Shown here in pieces: positions 43,781 to 53,971 of a stretch of 64,000 nt of DNA (positions are counted from its first letter, which is position 1; the number at the start of each line of letters is the position of its first letter). The notes under the pieces are model-generated. The model had not been told where the DNA came from and ran no database searches. It was given only the letters and a program-made list of their open reading frames with translations. Source of the DNA: Prochlorococcus marinus str. MIT 9201 (lineage in GTDB: Bacteria > Cyanobacteriota > Cyanobacteriia > PCC-6307 > Cyanobiaceae). The stretch spans positions 48,851 through 112,850 of the forward strand of contig NZ_JNAL01000012.1 in the NCBI RefSeq assembly GCF_000759955.1, read 5' to 3'. A program made the position numbers and the translations under genes.

Positions 43781-44782
43781 GTGAATCAAACTTTAATTCA
43801 AGAAATTCTCGAAGTTGTCGAGCAAGCAGCAATTGCTTCAGCAAAACTAACAGGACTTGGTCAAAAAGATGAAGCTGATGCTGCAGCTGTCGAGGCAATG
43901 AGATTGCGAATGGGCAAAATTGAAATGAAAGGGAAAATTGTTATTGGAGAAGGTGAAAGAGATGAAGCACCTATGCTCTATATAGGTGAAGAAGTAGGAA
44001 GTGGAAATGGACCAGGGGTTGACTTCGCTGTAGATCCTTGTGAAGGAACTAATCTTTGTGCAAATAACCAAAGAGGTTCTATGGCTGTTTTGGCAGCTTC
44101 AGATACCGGAGGTCTTTTTAATGCGCCTGATTTCTATATGAACAAATTAGCAGCTCCTCCTGCGGCTAAAGGGAAAGTAGATATTAGAAATTCGGCTACT
44201 GAAAACTTGAAAATTCTTAGTGATTGCTTGGATCTCTCTATTGATGAACTTACTGTTGTTGTAATGGATAGAACTAGGCATAAAGATTTAATCAAAGAGA
44301 TCCGAGGATGTGGTGCAAAAGTACAGCCGATTTCTGATGGTGATGTTCAAGCTGCGATTGCATGTGGTTTTGCAGGCACTGGCACACATTGCTTAATGGG
44401 TATAGGTGCAGCTCCTGAAGGTGTTATTTCTGCTGCTGCAATGAGAGCTTTAGGTGGACACTTTCAAGGACAACTAGTTTATGATCCAGCAATTGCTCAA
44501 ACTTCTGAATGGGCTGATTACACAAAAGAAGGAAATATAAAACGTCTTAATGAAATGGACATAACTGATATAGATAAAATCTATGAAGCTAACGAATTGG
44601 CATCGGGAGAAAATGTTGTTTTCGCTGGAAGTGGAATAACTGATGGATTATTATTTGACGGAGTTAAATTTGAAAGGGATTGTGTCAGAACAAGCAGTCT
44701 AGTAATTAGTACATTAGATAGTACTGCAAGATTCACAAATACAGTCCATATAAAAGATGGTGCTAAGAGTATCAGCCTTTAA
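43781..44782 (+). CDS. glpX: Class II fructose-1,6/sedoheptulose-1,7-bisphosphatase
   Basis: This 333-residue GlpX-type phosphatase serves both Calvin-cycle bisphosphatase steps in cyanobacteria. Conserved blocks are [22 protein letters not shown] and [16 protein letters not shown]. The start is GTG (43781); no ATG precedes the conserved part. The two Cys of [11 protein letters not shown] fit the cyanobacterial form. It is followed by hemA with an 18-base gap, and a 185-base AT-rich leader precedes it. Confidence 0.95.
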   Translation: MNQTLIQEILEVVEQAAIASAKLTGLGQKDEADAAAVEAMRLRMGKIEMKGKIVIGEGERDEAPMLYIGEEVGSGNGPGVDFAVDPCEGTNLCANNQRGSMAVLAASDTGGLFNAPDFYMNKLAAPPAAKGKVDIRNSATENLKILSDCLDLSIDELTVVVMDRTRHKDLIKEIRGCGAKVQPISDGDVQAAIACGFAGTGTHCLMGIGAAPEGVISAAAMRALGGHFQGQLVYDPAIAQTSEWADYTKEGNIKRLNEMDITDIDKIYEANELASGENVVFAGSGITDGLLFDGVKFERDCVRTSSLVISTLDSTARFTNTVHIKDGAKSISL

Positions 44783-44800
44783 AATTTCACTTTTGGTTTT

Positions 44801-46111
44801 ATGCATATTGTTGTCGTCGGACTAAGTCATCGCACGGCACCCGTAGAAGTGCGTGAGAAGTTAAGTATTCCTGATCAATCTATAAAAGAATCATTGGAAG
44901 CATTAAAAGCTTTCTCTGATGTGTTAGAGGTGTCAATTTTAAGTACTTGTAATAGGCTGGAAATATATGCGTTAGTAAAAGATAAAAATACTGGCATTTC
45001 ATCCATTAAAGAATTTATATCAGAATATTCTGGGATTATTTTTAAAGATTTAAATCCTCACCTTTTTTGTTTTAGACAAGAAGATGCAGTTTTGCATTTA
45101 ATGAAAGTTTCTGCAGGACTAGATAGCCTCGTTTTAGGTGAAGGCCAAATACTTTCTCAGGTAAAAAAAATGATGAGACTAGGGCAAGAGAATCAATCTA
45201 CTGGACCTATTCTTAATAGACTATTAACCCAATCTGTCAGTACAGGTAAAAAAGTTAGATCTGAAACAAATTTAGGCACTGGAGCTGTATCAATCAGTTC
45301 AGCAGCGGTAGAACTCGCACAATTAAAAATTGGACAAGAAAAAGGTGTTGATACACTTGTGAGTTTGGAATCAGAGAAGGTTCTTGTAGTGGGGGCTGGA
45401 AGAATGAGTAGGCTTTTAATAACTCATTTAAAATCAAAAGGATGCCATAAACTTATTCTTGTCAACAGAAATATTGATAGAGCATTAAATCTTGCGGTAG
45501 ACTTCCCTGATACGGAAATTGTTTGCAAAGGGTTAAACGAATTAGATGAAAATATATCAATATCTTCTCTTGTTTTCACAAGTACAGCGTCAGAAGAACC
45601 AATAATTGATCTTGCTAGAATTGAAAAATTAAATTTAAATAATAAACTTAAATTTATTGATATTGGTGTACCGAGAAATATATCTAATGATGTTAAACAA
45701 CATAAATTTGTAAAATCATTTGATGTGGATGACCTACAGGAGGTCGTTTCAAGAAATCAGGAATTTAGACAGAAAATCGCAAAGGAAGCAGAATGTTTAG
45801 TAGAAGAAGAAAGAATCATTTTTCTTGAGTGGTGGGCAAGCTTAGAAGCAGTTCCAGTAATTAATAAACTTAGATCAGATTTGGAGTTAATTAGAAAAGA
45901 GGAATTACAAAAAGCTCTTAGTAGGATGGGACCAGATTTTTCTGCAAGAGAAAGAAAAGTTGTGGAAGCTTTGACTAAAGGAATTGTTAATAAAATACTT
46001 CACACGCCTGTCACTAAGTTGAGAAGTCCTCAATCAAGAGAAGAGAGGCAAGCTTCTTTAAAAATCGTAGAAAAGTTGTTTTCTTTGGTGGATGAGGATA
46101 GAAATAGCTAA
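44801..46111 (+). CDS. hemA: Glutamyl-tRNA reductase
   Basis: This is the first committed enzyme of tetrapyrrole synthesis, reducing glutamyl-tRNA to glutamate semialdehyde with NADPH. In the 436 residues, the catalytic Cys50 lies in STCNRLEIYA, with GLSHRTAPVEVREKL before it. The NADPH site is VVGAGRMSRLL (about 202-212). The helical C-terminus dimerises. It feeds heme, chlorophyll and bilin synthesis, and it is in the same direction as glpX and glgC. Confidence 0.96.
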   Translation: MHIVVVGLSHRTAPVEVREKLSIPDQSIKESLEALKAFSDVLEVSILSTCNRLEIYALVKDKNTGISSIKEFISEYSGIIFKDLNPHLFCFRQEDAVLHLMKVSAGLDSLVLGEGQILSQVKKMMRLGQENQSTGPILNRLLTQSVSTGKKVRSETNLGTGAVSISSAAVELAQLKIGQEKGVDTLVSLESEKVLVVGAGRMSRLLITHLKSKGCHKLILVNRNIDRALNLAVDFPDTEIVCKGLNELDENISISSLVFTSTASEEPIIDLARIEKLNLNNKLKFIDIGVPRNISNDVKQHKFVKSFDVDDLQEVVSRNQEFRQKIAKEAECLVEEERIIFLEWWASLEAVPVINKLRSDLELIRKEELQKALSRMGPDFSARERKVVEALTKGIVNKILHTPVTKLRSPQSREERQASLKIVEKLFSLVDEDRNS

Positions 46112-46241
46112 ATTTTCTTCGTTTATATTAAGTTTTTCAAGTAATTTATCGAAATACCTTCGTAAACTGACCATTCCTATTTTTAAAATTGCCCATAATC
46201 AGTTACTTTAAATAGTTGTATCTCTACCTCCATTAGATTGA

Positions 46242-47537
46242 ATGAAGCGTGTGTTGGCCATCATCCTCGGAGGAGGAAAAGGTTCTAGACTTTACCCTTT
46301 AACAAAAATGAGGGCGAAACCTGCTGTTCCATTGGCAGGTAAGTATCGTTTAATAGATATCCCAATAAGTAATTGTATTAATTCAGGCATAGAGAAAATG
46401 TATGTATTGACTCAGTTCAATAGTGCATCTCTAAATAGACATATAGGAAGAACATATAATTTAAATGGACCTTTTGGACAGGGATTTGTGGAGGTTTTAG
46501 CCGCGCAACAGACTCCTGATAGTCCAAAATGGTTCGAAGGGACTGCTGATGCCGTCAGAAAATACCAATGGTTATTTCAAGAATGGGATGTTGATGAATA
46601 TTTAATATTGTCAGGCGATCAACTGTACAGAATGGACTACAGCTTATTTGTTCAACATCATAGAGATAATGATGCTGATTTAACTGTAGCAGCTTTGCCT
46701 GTTGATAAAGCCCAAGCAGAAGGCTTTGGTCTCATGAGAACAGACGATATAGGAAATATAAAAGAATTCAGTGAAAAGCCTACTGGAGAGAAGTTGAAGG
46801 CAATGGCAGTAGATACTTCAAAGTTTGGATTAAGTAAGGAGTCAGCTGCCGAAAAACCTTATTTAGCCTCTATGGGTATTTATGTTTTTAGCAGAAATAC
46901 TTTATTCGATCTTCTAAATAATTTTCCTACTTATACGGATTTTGGTAAGGACATAATTCCTGAAGCCCTTAATAGGGGTGATACTCTTAAAAGTTATGTA
47001 TTCGATGATTATTGGGAAGATATTGGTACCATCGGGGCATTTTTTGAGTCCAACCTTGCATTGACTGAGCAACCAAAACCTCCATTTAGTTTTTATGATG
47101 AAAAATTTCCAATTTATACAAGACCTAGATTTCTTCCCCCTTCTAAACTTGTTGATGCGCAAATTACTGATTCAATAGTTTGTGAAGGTACAATCTTGAA
47201 GTCATGCAGTATTTTACATTGTGTTTTAGGTGTAAGAAGCAGGATTGAAAGTGACTCTGTTCTTGAGGATACTCTTGTTATGGGTGCCGACTTCTTTGAA
47301 TCGCCTGAAGAGAGGATTGAATTAAGAAAAGGAGGCGGAACGCCTCTTGGAGTGGGTGAAGGGACTACTGTGAAAAGAGCAATTCTTGATAAGAATACAA
47401 GGATTGGAGATAATGTGGTGATCATTAATAAAGATCGAGTAGAAGAAGCAGATAAACCTGAATTAGGCTTTTATATAAGAAATGGAATTGTTGTAGTAGT
47501 TAAAAATGCAACTATTGCAAACGAAACTGTTATTTAA
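46242..47537 (+). CDS. glgC: Glucose-1-phosphate adenylyltransferase
   Basis: This ADP-glucose pyrophosphorylase commits carbon to glycogen. The 431-residue protein has the N-terminal [12 protein letters not shown] (9-20) and [15 protein letters not shown], the substrate site [13 protein letters not shown] and a C-terminal left-handed beta-helix domain. A Lys-rich allosteric region near the N-terminus is normal for cyanobacteria, where 3-phosphoglycerate activates the enzyme. It lies upstream of gnd and pgl, so the cluster combines glycogen storage and its oxidation. Confidence 0.96.
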   Translation: MKRVLAIILGGGKGSRLYPLTKMRAKPAVPLAGKYRLIDIPISNCINSGIEKMYVLTQFNSASLNRHIGRTYNLNGPFGQGFVEVLAAQQTPDSPKWFEGTADAVRKYQWLFQEWDVDEYLILSGDQLYRMDYSLFVQHHRDNDADLTVAALPVDKAQAEGFGLMRTDDIGNIKEFSEKPTGEKLKAMAVDTSKFGLSKESAAEKPYLASMGIYVFSRNTLFDLLNNFPTYTDFGKDIIPEALNRGDTLKSYVFDDYWEDIGTIGAFFESNLALTEQPKPPFSFYDEKFPIYTRPRFLPPSKLVDAQITDSIVCEGTILKSCSILHCVLGVRSRIESDSVLEDTLVMGADFFESPEERIELRKGGGTPLGVGEGTTVKRAILDKNTRIGDNVVIINKDRVEEADKPELGFYIRNGIVVVVKNATIANETVI

Positions 47538-47631
47538 ATCTTTTCGATCATTTTTCGCTGACATAAGTATTTTTTTTGAGCAATTTTGTTGAGTTGCAGG
47601 CACACTATATTTATTGAGTTTTTTATTTTTT

Positions 47632-49050
47632 ATGTCCAAGGCACATTTTGGTTTGATAGGTCTTGGTGTTATGGGCGAAAATTTAGTTCTTAACGCAGAG
47701 AGAAATGGATTTTCTAGTGTAGTTTTTAATAGGACTTATTCAAAAACTGAAGAATTTTTACAAGGTCGTGGCCTTGGGAAAAATATAGAAGGAGCTGAAA
47801 CTCTTCAAGAATTTGTTCATAAGCTAGAGAGACCTAGAAGAATTCTAATGATGGTAAAAGCTGGACCTGCAACAGATGCTGTTATAGATAATATTTCTGG
47901 ATATCTCGAAGAAGGAGATTTATTAATAGATGGAGGTAATTCTCAATTTAAAGATACAGAAAGAAGAGTAAATACTCTTGAAAGTAAAAGTTTTGGATAC
48001 ATTGGAATGGGAGTCTCAGGTGGTGCAAAAGGAGCTCTTGAAGGGCCAAGTATGATGCCTGGTGGAACTAAAGCTTCATATGATGCAATAGAAAGCTTAT
48101 TAACAAAAATGGCTGCCAAAGTAGAAGACGGACCATGTGTTGCATATGTTGGACCAGGAGGCTCAGGCCATTTTGTAAAAACTGTTCATAACGGAATTGA
48201 ATATGGAATTGAACAGATACTCGCAGAAGCTTATGACCTTATGAAGAGAGTTAAAGGTATGAATGGACAGCAGATGTCTGAGGTATTTGGTATTTGGAAT
48301 AATACTGATGAATTAGCTTCTTATCTTGTTGAGATAACAGAGATTTGTCTAAATACAAAAGATGAGATAACTGGAGATGATGTTGTCGAAAAAATATTAG
48401 ATAAAGCTGGTCAGAAAGGTACAGGGTTATGGACTGTTGTAAGTGCGTTAGAACTGGGTGTATCAGTCCCAACTATCTATGCATCTTTAAATGCAAGAGT
48501 AATGAGTTCTTTAAAAGATCAGCGTAGCGAGATTGAAAAAACTATTCCATCTAAAGAGATAGAGGATTTTGATTTAGGAAATATATCAGATGGAATGAAA
48601 CCTTTATTTGATGCTGTAGTCCTTGCCACAATTTCCAGCTATGCCCAAGGAATGGATATTTTAAGAGAAGCATCTTTAGTGTATAACTATGGTTTGAATA
48701 TGCCGTCAATTGCTCAAATATGGAAAGGTGGTTGCATAATTAGATCAAAATTATTAAGTAAAATTCAAGATGCTTATAACAAAGATCCTAATTTAAAAAA
48801 TTTAATTTTTGATGATTGGTTCAATAATGAAATTGCGACAAGATTAGATAATTTAGCTAAGGTAGTTTCTTTATCCACAAAAGCAGGAATACCAGTACCA
48901 TGCCTATCCAGTACTTTAGATTATTTGAATAGTTATAGAACTAATAGACTTCCTCAGAATCTTGTTCAGGCAATGAGAGACTGTTTTGGCTCTCATACAT
49001 ATGAAAGAATTGATAAGGAAGGTAGTTTTCATACTGAATGGATGAAATGA
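47632..49050 (+). CDS. gnd: 6-phosphogluconate dehydrogenase
   Basis: This enzyme oxidises 6-phosphogluconate to ribulose-5-phosphate, making NADPH. The roughly 472-residue protein starts MSKAHFGLIGLGVMGENL, the NADP fold. The conserved IDGGNSQFKDT and GMGVSGGAKGALEGPSMMPG motifs are present, along with the Lys in GPGGSGHFVKTVHNGIEYG. A longer TTG frame from 47614 would add MSFLFF and is less likely. The stop overlaps the pgl ATG, so the two oxidative pentose phosphate enzymes are coupled. Confidence 0.95.
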   Translation: MSKAHFGLIGLGVMGENLVLNAERNGFSSVVFNRTYSKTEEFLQGRGLGKNIEGAETLQEFVHKLERPRRILMMVKAGPATDAVIDNISGYLEEGDLLIDGGNSQFKDTERRVNTLESKSFGYIGMGVSGGAKGALEGPSMMPGGTKASYDAIESLLTKMAAKVEDGPCVAYVGPGGSGHFVKTVHNGIEYGIEQILAEAYDLMKRVKGMNGQQMSEVFGIWNNTDELASYLVEITEICLNTKDEITGDDVVEKILDKAGQKGTGLWTVVSALELGVSVPTIYASLNARVMSSLKDQRSEIEKTIPSKEIEDFDLGNISDGMKPLFDAVVLATISSYAQGMDILREASLVYNYGLNMPSIAQIWKGGCIIRSKLLSKIQDAYNKDPNLKNLIFDDWFNNEIATRLDNLAKVVSLSTKAGIPVPCLSSTLDYLNSYRTNRLPQNLVQAMRDCFGSHTYERIDKEGSFHTEWMK

Positions 49051-49775
49051 TTGAAAAGGTTAAAAATGGATATAAACTAAACATTTTCAAAGACAAGTTA
49101 GAACTATCAACAGCTGTTTTTAAGTTTATTGAAAGTCACATTACTCATACTTTAAAAAAGAAAGACAGGTTTAAATTTTGTGTAAGTGGAGGTTCAACTC
49201 CTAAATCTGTCTATAAGCTTTTATCAAAAAGTGATCTTAAATGGGATATGGTTGATGTCTTTTTAGGGGATGAAAGATGTGTTGATCCAAATTCAGAATT
49301 GAGTAACTCGTTAATGTTGAAGAATTCATTGTTAACTAATTTTGGATCTAAGGCTTTTTTTTATGAAATTTTCAATGATTTAAATGCTGATGATGAAGCT
49401 ACAAAAAATAAATTTATTTCTAAATTATTTGAAAAATGCGGATCAAACCTTCCAACTTTTGACCTAACATTATTAGGTCTTGGAGACGATGGTCATACAG
49501 CTTCGCTCTTTCCTTATCAAAAAAATAATAATGTAGATGATTTTGTTATTTTTAATGAAGGTAAAGGGTTAAAAAGAATTTCATTAACTCCTAAGGTCCT
49601 TTCAGCCTCATCAAAAATATTATTTTTGGTAAGTGGATCCAATAAAAGAATTGCTCTTAAAAGGTTATTAGACGAAAAAGAGCCTCTCGATAGAACACCA
49701 TCAAAACTAATAAAATCTAACAATCAAATTTCAATATTTTGTGATCAAGAATCAGCAAAAGAATTGGAAATTTAG
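49047..49775 (+). CDS. pgl: 6-phosphogluconolactonase
   Basis: This hydrolase opens the lactone made by glucose-6-phosphate dehydrogenase. The roughly 242-residue protein has the family motifs FCVSGGSTPKSVYKLL, FLGDERCVDPNSELSN and LGLGDDGHTASLFP. I favour the ATG at 49047, which overlaps the gnd stop as ATGA. The ATG at 49038 adds three residues. It is also called DevB in older annotations, unrelated to the exporter protein here. Confidence 0.93.
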   Translation: MIEKVKNGYKLNIFKDKLELSTAVFKFIESHITHTLKKKDRFKFCVSGGSTPKSVYKLLSKSDLKWDMVDVFLGDERCVDPNSELSNSLMLKNSLLTNFGSKAFFYEIFNDLNADDEATKNKFISKLFEKCGSNLPTFDLTLLGLGDDGHTASLFPYQKNNNVDDFVIFNEGKGLKRISLTPKVLSASSKILFLVSGSNKRIALKRLLDEKEPLDRTPSKLIKSNNQISIFCDQESAKELEI

Positions 49776-49805
49776 TTAAAGTCTAATAATAATTTTAATC
49801 ATTCA

Positions 49806-50354
49806 ATGAGTAAAAAAAATTTTTTATTCCAGAAAAAGGAGTTCGATGGTTGGGAAACATTAAATGATACTGTTATGGGCGGATCAAGTTCAGCTTTTTG
49901 TGAGATTTCAAATTCGGGTTTGATATTAAAGGGCAATATTGTCGAGAAAGCAGGAGGATTTGTTAGTTGTAGATCGTCTATATATAAACCTTCTTTAAAT
50001 GTATCTGAGTATTCATCCTTTGAATTAAATATTGATGGACAAGGAAGAACTTTTAAATTTGCTGTCGCTTGTGAAGATGATCTACTAGGACTAACCGAAT
50101 TTATTCCAGGTGGACTTAGATGGATTAAATCGTTCCCAACAAAAAAATTCGGGACAACAAATGTTCAAATTCCTTTTAGTGAGTTGAAACCTTCAGTAAG
50201 GGCTAATAAAGTACGTTTTCCATTTAAATTCAAGCCAGCTAAAATTAAAAGATTGCAACTACTACACTCTAAGTTCGGTGATGATGGATTACTTAATAAT
50301 GAGTTTAAACAGGGTTCAATAAAAGTTTTAATTAAATCAATAAGTGTTATTTGA
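49806..50354 (+). CDS. CIA30-family protein
   Basis: This 182-residue protein has the CIA30 (complex I intermediate-associated protein 30) beta-sandwich fold. The family start is WETLNDTVMGGSSSAFCEIS, with GGFVSCRSS and FKFAVACEDD in the middle. In mitochondria the family helps assemble complex I, and cyanobacteria have several members of unclear role. No signal peptide is visible. It overlaps the next gene by 11 bases. Confidence 0.85.
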   Translation: MSKKNFLFQKKEFDGWETLNDTVMGGSSSAFCEISNSGLILKGNIVEKAGGFVSCRSSIYKPSLNVSEYSSFELNIDGQGRTFKFAVACEDDLLGLTEFIPGGLRWIKSFPTKKFGTTNVQIPFSELKPSVRANKVRFPFKFKPAKIKRLQLLHSKFGDDGLLNNEFKQGSIKVLIKSISVI

Positions 50355-50730
50355 AAATCCACCTAAAAATATAGAGAGCTTAATCGCTAAGTCAGCAGAT
50401 TTAACAAATAAACCTTTTGTTCATTCTGTAGTAAAAATAAATGGTGAATACGAATTCGAAGATGAAGATATTGATTTAACAGTTAATATCTTATGTCGAG
50501 ATAAAGAAGGTAAAAGATTAGAAATTTATGATCTTGAATTAGAACTTTTTAAATCAAATAAAGAGTTGGTTTTAGTAATCTCTAAGCTTAACTTCGCAGA
50601 TGAACCAATATTATGGTGTGGAGTTAAAACATTATGGATGGATAGCAATAATGGGAAAAAATGCAACTCACCAAAATACAGTGCTAGATTGGAAAATTTA
50701 GCAAATAGGATAAAAAGTTTTATTGATTAA
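50344..50730 (+). CDS. Conserved small protein, unknown
   Basis: This 128-residue protein starts at GTG 50344, overlapping the CIA30 gene by 11 bases. It contains an acidic strand region (EYEFEDEDIDLTVNILC) and a tail with VKTLWMDSNNGKKC. No motif or membrane segment is visible. Secondary structure looks beta-rich. The overlap suggests that it is translated together with the CIA30 gene. It is convergent with ilvD. Confidence 0.6.
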   Translation: MLFENPPKNIESLIAKSADLTNKPFVHSVVKINGEYEFEDEDIDLTVNILCRDKEGKRLEIYDLELELFKSNKELVLVISKLNFADEPILWCGVKTLWMDSNNGKKCNSPKYSARLENLANRIKSFID

Positions 50731-50751
50731 GAAAATAAAATTTGAGCTGAT

Positions 50752-52425
50752 TTATAAATCAGTAACAGCCCCTAAACTTGATGTGCTTACGATTTTCGAA
50801 TATTTTGAAAGAATTCCTCTTTTGTATTTTTGAATAGGTTTTACCCAATCTTTTTTTCTTTTTTCTAATTCTTCGTCAGATAAATCAACTTCAATTAGTT
50901 GTTTTACAGCATCTACTGTAATTAAATCACCTTGTTTTATTAGAGCAATATTTCCTCCTACAGCAGCCTCTGGAGCTATGTGACCCACCACAAGACCATA
51001 GGTACCCCCGCTAAATCTGCCATCGGTAATTAAAGCCACCTTCTCTCCTAGCCCTTGACCGACAATCGCAGATGTTGGAGCTAACATTTCTCTCATGCCT
51101 GGGCCTCCTACAGGCCCTTCGTTTCTAATAACAACAACATCACCAGCTATGATGTCGTTATTTAATATCGATTTTAAACAATCCTCTTCACTTTCAAAAA
51201 TCTTTGCGGGACCTTTTAATACAGGGTTTTTTACTCCGCTAATTTTGGCTACAGAACCTTCGCTCGCTAAGTTACCTTTTAATATCGCTAGATGTCCTTT
51301 TTTATAAAGAGGGTCATTTAAGTCTCTTATGACATTTTGATTTGTTGGAGGCTTATCTGGAATATTCTGTAAGTATTCTGAGATTTTTTTGCCTTCAATG
51401 TTTTTGCAATCGCCATGAATTAATCCTGCATTCAAAAGTATTTTCATTACTTGTGGAATCCCACCTGCCTTATGAAGATCCACAGTCACATATTTACCAC
51501 TTGGTTTAAGGTCACAAATAACGGGTACTTTTTGTCTGATTCTCTCAAAATCATTAATGTTGATATCTATTCCTGCAGTATTCGCGATAGCTAAGATGTG
51601 CAATACCGCATTTGTTGATCCGCCAATTGCCATAATTACTGATATTGCATTTTCAAATGCTTTCTTTGTCATTAGGTCTAGAGGTCTTATATCTTTTTCT
51701 ATTGCAGAGACTAATATCTCAGCACTTTTATCTGCACTTAGTTCTTTTTCAAGATCTTCAGCAGCCATAGTGGAACTGTGAGGAAGACTTAACCCTAATA
51801 CTTCAATAACCGCAGACATTGTATTAGCTGTAAACATTCCTCCACAGCTACCAGCACCAGGAATACAATTTTTCTCAACTTGGATTAGCCTTTCTTCATT
51901 AATTTTGCCTGATGTTAATTGTCCAACAGCTTCAAATGCACTAACAACAGTAAGATCTTCTCCATGCAATTTCCCTGGCTTAATTGTCCCTCCATAAATG
52001 AAAATTGAGGGAATATTCATTCTTGCAATCGCAATCATGGCACCCGGCATATTTTTATCACATCCACCTATAGCAAGTACTCCATCCATACTCTGAGCAT
52101 TGCATGCTGTTTCAATTGAATCAGCAATAACTTCTCTTGAAACTAGGGAATATTTCATACCCTCTGTTCCCATAGAAATCCCATCACTTACTGTTATAGT
52201 CCCAAACATCTGAGGCATCCCACCTGATCTTTTTATTGACTCTTCAGCTTTTATGGCTAATTTATTTAAACCCATATTGCATGGTGTTATGGTGCTGTAT
52301 CCATTTGCAACACCAATAATAGGTTTATTAAAATCTTCATCATTAAATCCAACAGCTCTTAACATCGACCTGTTAGGCGATCTTTGCACACCTTGGGTTA
52401 TTGCAGATGATCTGAGTTTATTCAT
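50752..52425 (-). CDS. ilvD: Dihydroxy-acid dehydratase
   Basis: IlvD makes 2-keto acids for valine, isoleucine and pantothenate synthesis. The 557-residue protein has three conserved Cys that hold the Fe-S cluster: in [21 protein letters not shown] and [23 protein letters not shown] is also typical. It is expressed on the minus strand with the 96-residue protein and the UPRTase-like gene upstream. Confidence 0.95.
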   Translation of the reverse strand: MNKLRSSAITQGVQRSPNRSMLRAVGFNDEDFNKPIIGVANGYSTITPCNMGLNKLAIKAEESIKRSGGMPQMFGTITVSDGISMGTEGMKYSLVSREVIADSIETACNAQSMDGVLAIGGCDKNMPGAMIAIARMNIPSIFIYGGTIKPGKLHGEDLTVVSAFEAVGQLTSGKINEERLIQVEKNCIPGAGSCGGMFTANTMSAVIEVLGLSLPHSSTMAAEDLEKELSADKSAEILVSAIEKDIRPLDLMTKKAFENAISVIMAIGGSTNAVLHILAIANTAGIDININDFERIRQKVPVICDLKPSGKYVTVDLHKAGGIPQVMKILLNAGLIHGDCKNIEGKKISEYLQNIPDKPPTNQNVIRDLNDPLYKKGHLAILKGNLASEGSVAKISGVKNPVLKGPAKIFESEEDCLKSILNNDIIAGDVVVIRNEGPVGGPGMREMLAPTSAIVGQGLGEKVALITDGRFSGGTYGLVVGHIAPEAAVGGNIALIKQGDLITVDAVKQLIEVDLSDEELEKRKKDWVKPIQKYKRGILSKYSKIVSTSSLGAVTDL

Positions 52426-52448
52426 ATTATTTGAGAACCTTTTTTATT

Positions 52449-52739
52449 CTATTGCCCCAACTCTTCAAGTTGCTTCCTCACATCAGCAATTGCAGAATTA
52501 AGTTGCTCAACTTTCTTCTCCAGATTCTCTCCTTCAACTTCATTTATATTCTCATTTGAATCAATCGCTTCTGAGCCGTCTTGAATTCTGGAGGAATACA
52601 TCATTGCTTTTTGTTTTTTTTCCTCCTTTCTTTTGTCTGCTTCGGATATTAACCACCAAGCTAGACCTGCTGCACCAATAAAAGCACCGCTTATTAATGA
52701 TAAAAGATTATTTGAAGACGAATCTCTGTATTCAGACAT
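52449..52739 (-). CDS. Membrane-anchored coiled-coil protein, unknown
   Basis: This 96-residue protein has an N-terminal membrane segment (about 12-30, LLSLISGAFIGAAGLAWWLI). A charged region follows (SEADKRKEEKKQK) and then a C-terminal coiled coil (VEGENLEKKVEQLNSAIADV). It is probably anchored in the membrane with the coil in the cytoplasm. Such short anchored coils often act as partners of larger complexes. It lies between upp-like and ilvD genes on the same strand. Confidence 0.65.
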   Translation of the reverse strand: MSEYRDSSSNNLLSLISGAFIGAAGLAWWLISEADKRKEEKKQKAMMYSSRIQDGSEAIDSNENINEVEGENLEKKVEQLNSAIADVRKQLEELGQ

Positions 52740-52768
52740 TGGTAAAATATTTACTCCTATATTCTATA

Positions 52769-53386
52769 TTAGTTCTTATCTTGAAATATAGTACTTAAAC
52801 GCGATAGAGGATTCCCAATCCCGGGTACTAATAATTGTGTTTTTTCGTCTTCCTCATCTATGCAAGAAGTGTAAATTACCTGATTAGGGAGCAATTTCGC
52901 AATTTCATTTAACCCTTTATTTGAGCAAATAGCAGTTATTAAAAGAATCCTATTTGAATCAACACCTAATTCCTTTAATTTTATTAAAGTTTCTAGTGTT
53001 GTTGATTTTGTTGTTATTTGTTCTGAATAAAATATAAGTCCTTCATTTGATTCAATAGTTTTAGGAAGTTCTCCTAATGAGAGGGTTGAATTAGGAATTA
53101 CTTCTTTAGATCCAAACCAAAGAGATAACCCTTCGGGCAAAATTGCGAGCACTTTTATTGGATAATCATTATTAATAAAGAATCCATCTGCGTCTCCATT
53201 ATCAGTATTTACTATTTCTTTTTTATATGGCAGCCAATTACGTAATGCTTCATATGTAAGCCATTTCCCTAATTGTTCATATCCAGTTGAGTACAAAATA
53301 TTTGGTGTATTTTTTTCTCGCAATATTGAAAGCCAATGTTTTATTAATGGATGAGGTGGAACAATAACCTTTAGTGACATTGCCAT
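52769..53386 (-). CDS. upp: Uracil phosphoribosyltransferase-like protein
   Basis: This 205-residue protein aligns with UPRTase by eye. VPPHPLIKHWLSILREKNTP matches the N-terminal block, SSCIDEEDEK lies in the place of the AIDE region, and LLVPGIGNPLSRL matches the PG-GD uracil-binding loop. The PRPP-binding loop, normally a VxDPMLATGGS type, is replaced by LIFYSEQITTKSTTLET, which lacks the Asp-Pro and Gly-Gly. Catalysis is therefore doubtful, and it may have become a regulator or a different enzyme. Salvage of uracil would be the ancestral role. Confidence 0.7.
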   Translation of the reverse strand: MAMSLKVIVPPHPLIKHWLSILREKNTPNILYSTGYEQLGKWLTYEALRNWLPYKKEIVNTDNGDADGFFINNDYPIKVLAILPEGLSLWFGSKEVIPNSTLSLGELPKTIESNEGLIFYSEQITTKSTTLETLIKLKELGVDSNRILLITAICSNKGLNEIAKLLPNQVIYTSCIDEEDEKTQLLVPGIGNPLSRLSTIFQDKN

Positions 53387-53449
53387 ATATTTTCCTTTAA
53401 GATACTCTTACAAACTTTAAATACTTAAGTTCTAAAATACAGTCTTATC

Positions 53450-53962
53450 ATGATTAAATCAATTGTTTTCCCCTCGCTAAAGAATGCATTAATTACTTTG
53501 TTATTGGTTGGGATTTTATTTTTTAATTCTGTAAATTCTGCATGGGCTAAAAGACCTCCTGAGATTAGAAACCAGCAAGACCTTAATTTAGAGCCAGATA
53601 TGCATGGTCAAGACTTAAGCGGTAACGAATACGTTAAGTTTGATTTGAATGGGTTTAATTTCAGTGAAAGTAATTTAGAAGGGGCGGTATTTAATAATAG
53701 TAAATTGCAAAACTCAAAGTTTAATGGAGCAAATTTAAGAGATGCACTAGCTTATGCAACAGACTTTACAGATGCTGATCTTTCGGATGTCAATTTTACT
53801 AATGCTTTATTAATGGAGAGTAATTTTGAAGGTGCAAAAATAGATGGTGCAGATTTTACTGATGCTGTTCTTAGTCGTACACAACAAAAACAATTATGTG
53901 CGATCGCTAATGGGATAAATAGTTCTACAGGAGAGAGTACAGAATATAGCCTAGGTTGTTAA
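53450..53962 (+). CDS. Exported pentapeptide-repeat protein
   Basis: This 170-residue protein begins with a signal peptide (ALITLLLVGILFFNSVNSAWA, cleaved after AWA) and so should reach the periplasm or thylakoid lumen. The mature part holds A(D/N)LxN-type five-residue repeats (about 60-150) such as FNGANLRDALAY and FTDADLSDVNFT, which form a square beta-helix. The C-terminal QLCAIANG recalls other cyanobacterial lumenal members. The function of these proteins is mostly unknown. It overlaps no gene and lies 9 bases upstream of the CobW gene. Confidence 0.85.
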   Translation: MIKSIVFPSLKNALITLLLVGILFFNSVNSAWAKRPPEIRNQQDLNLEPDMHGQDLSGNEYVKFDLNGFNFSESNLEGAVFNNSKLQNSKFNGANLRDALAYATDFTDADLSDVNFTNALLMESNFEGAKIDGADFTDAVLSRTQQKQLCAIANGINSSTGESTEYSLGC

Positions 53963-53971
53963 TCATCAAAG

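Noticed and set aside
47614..47631. Longer TTG start for gnd
   Set aside because: It would add MSFLFF before the normal MSKAHFGLIG start, which matches the family better.
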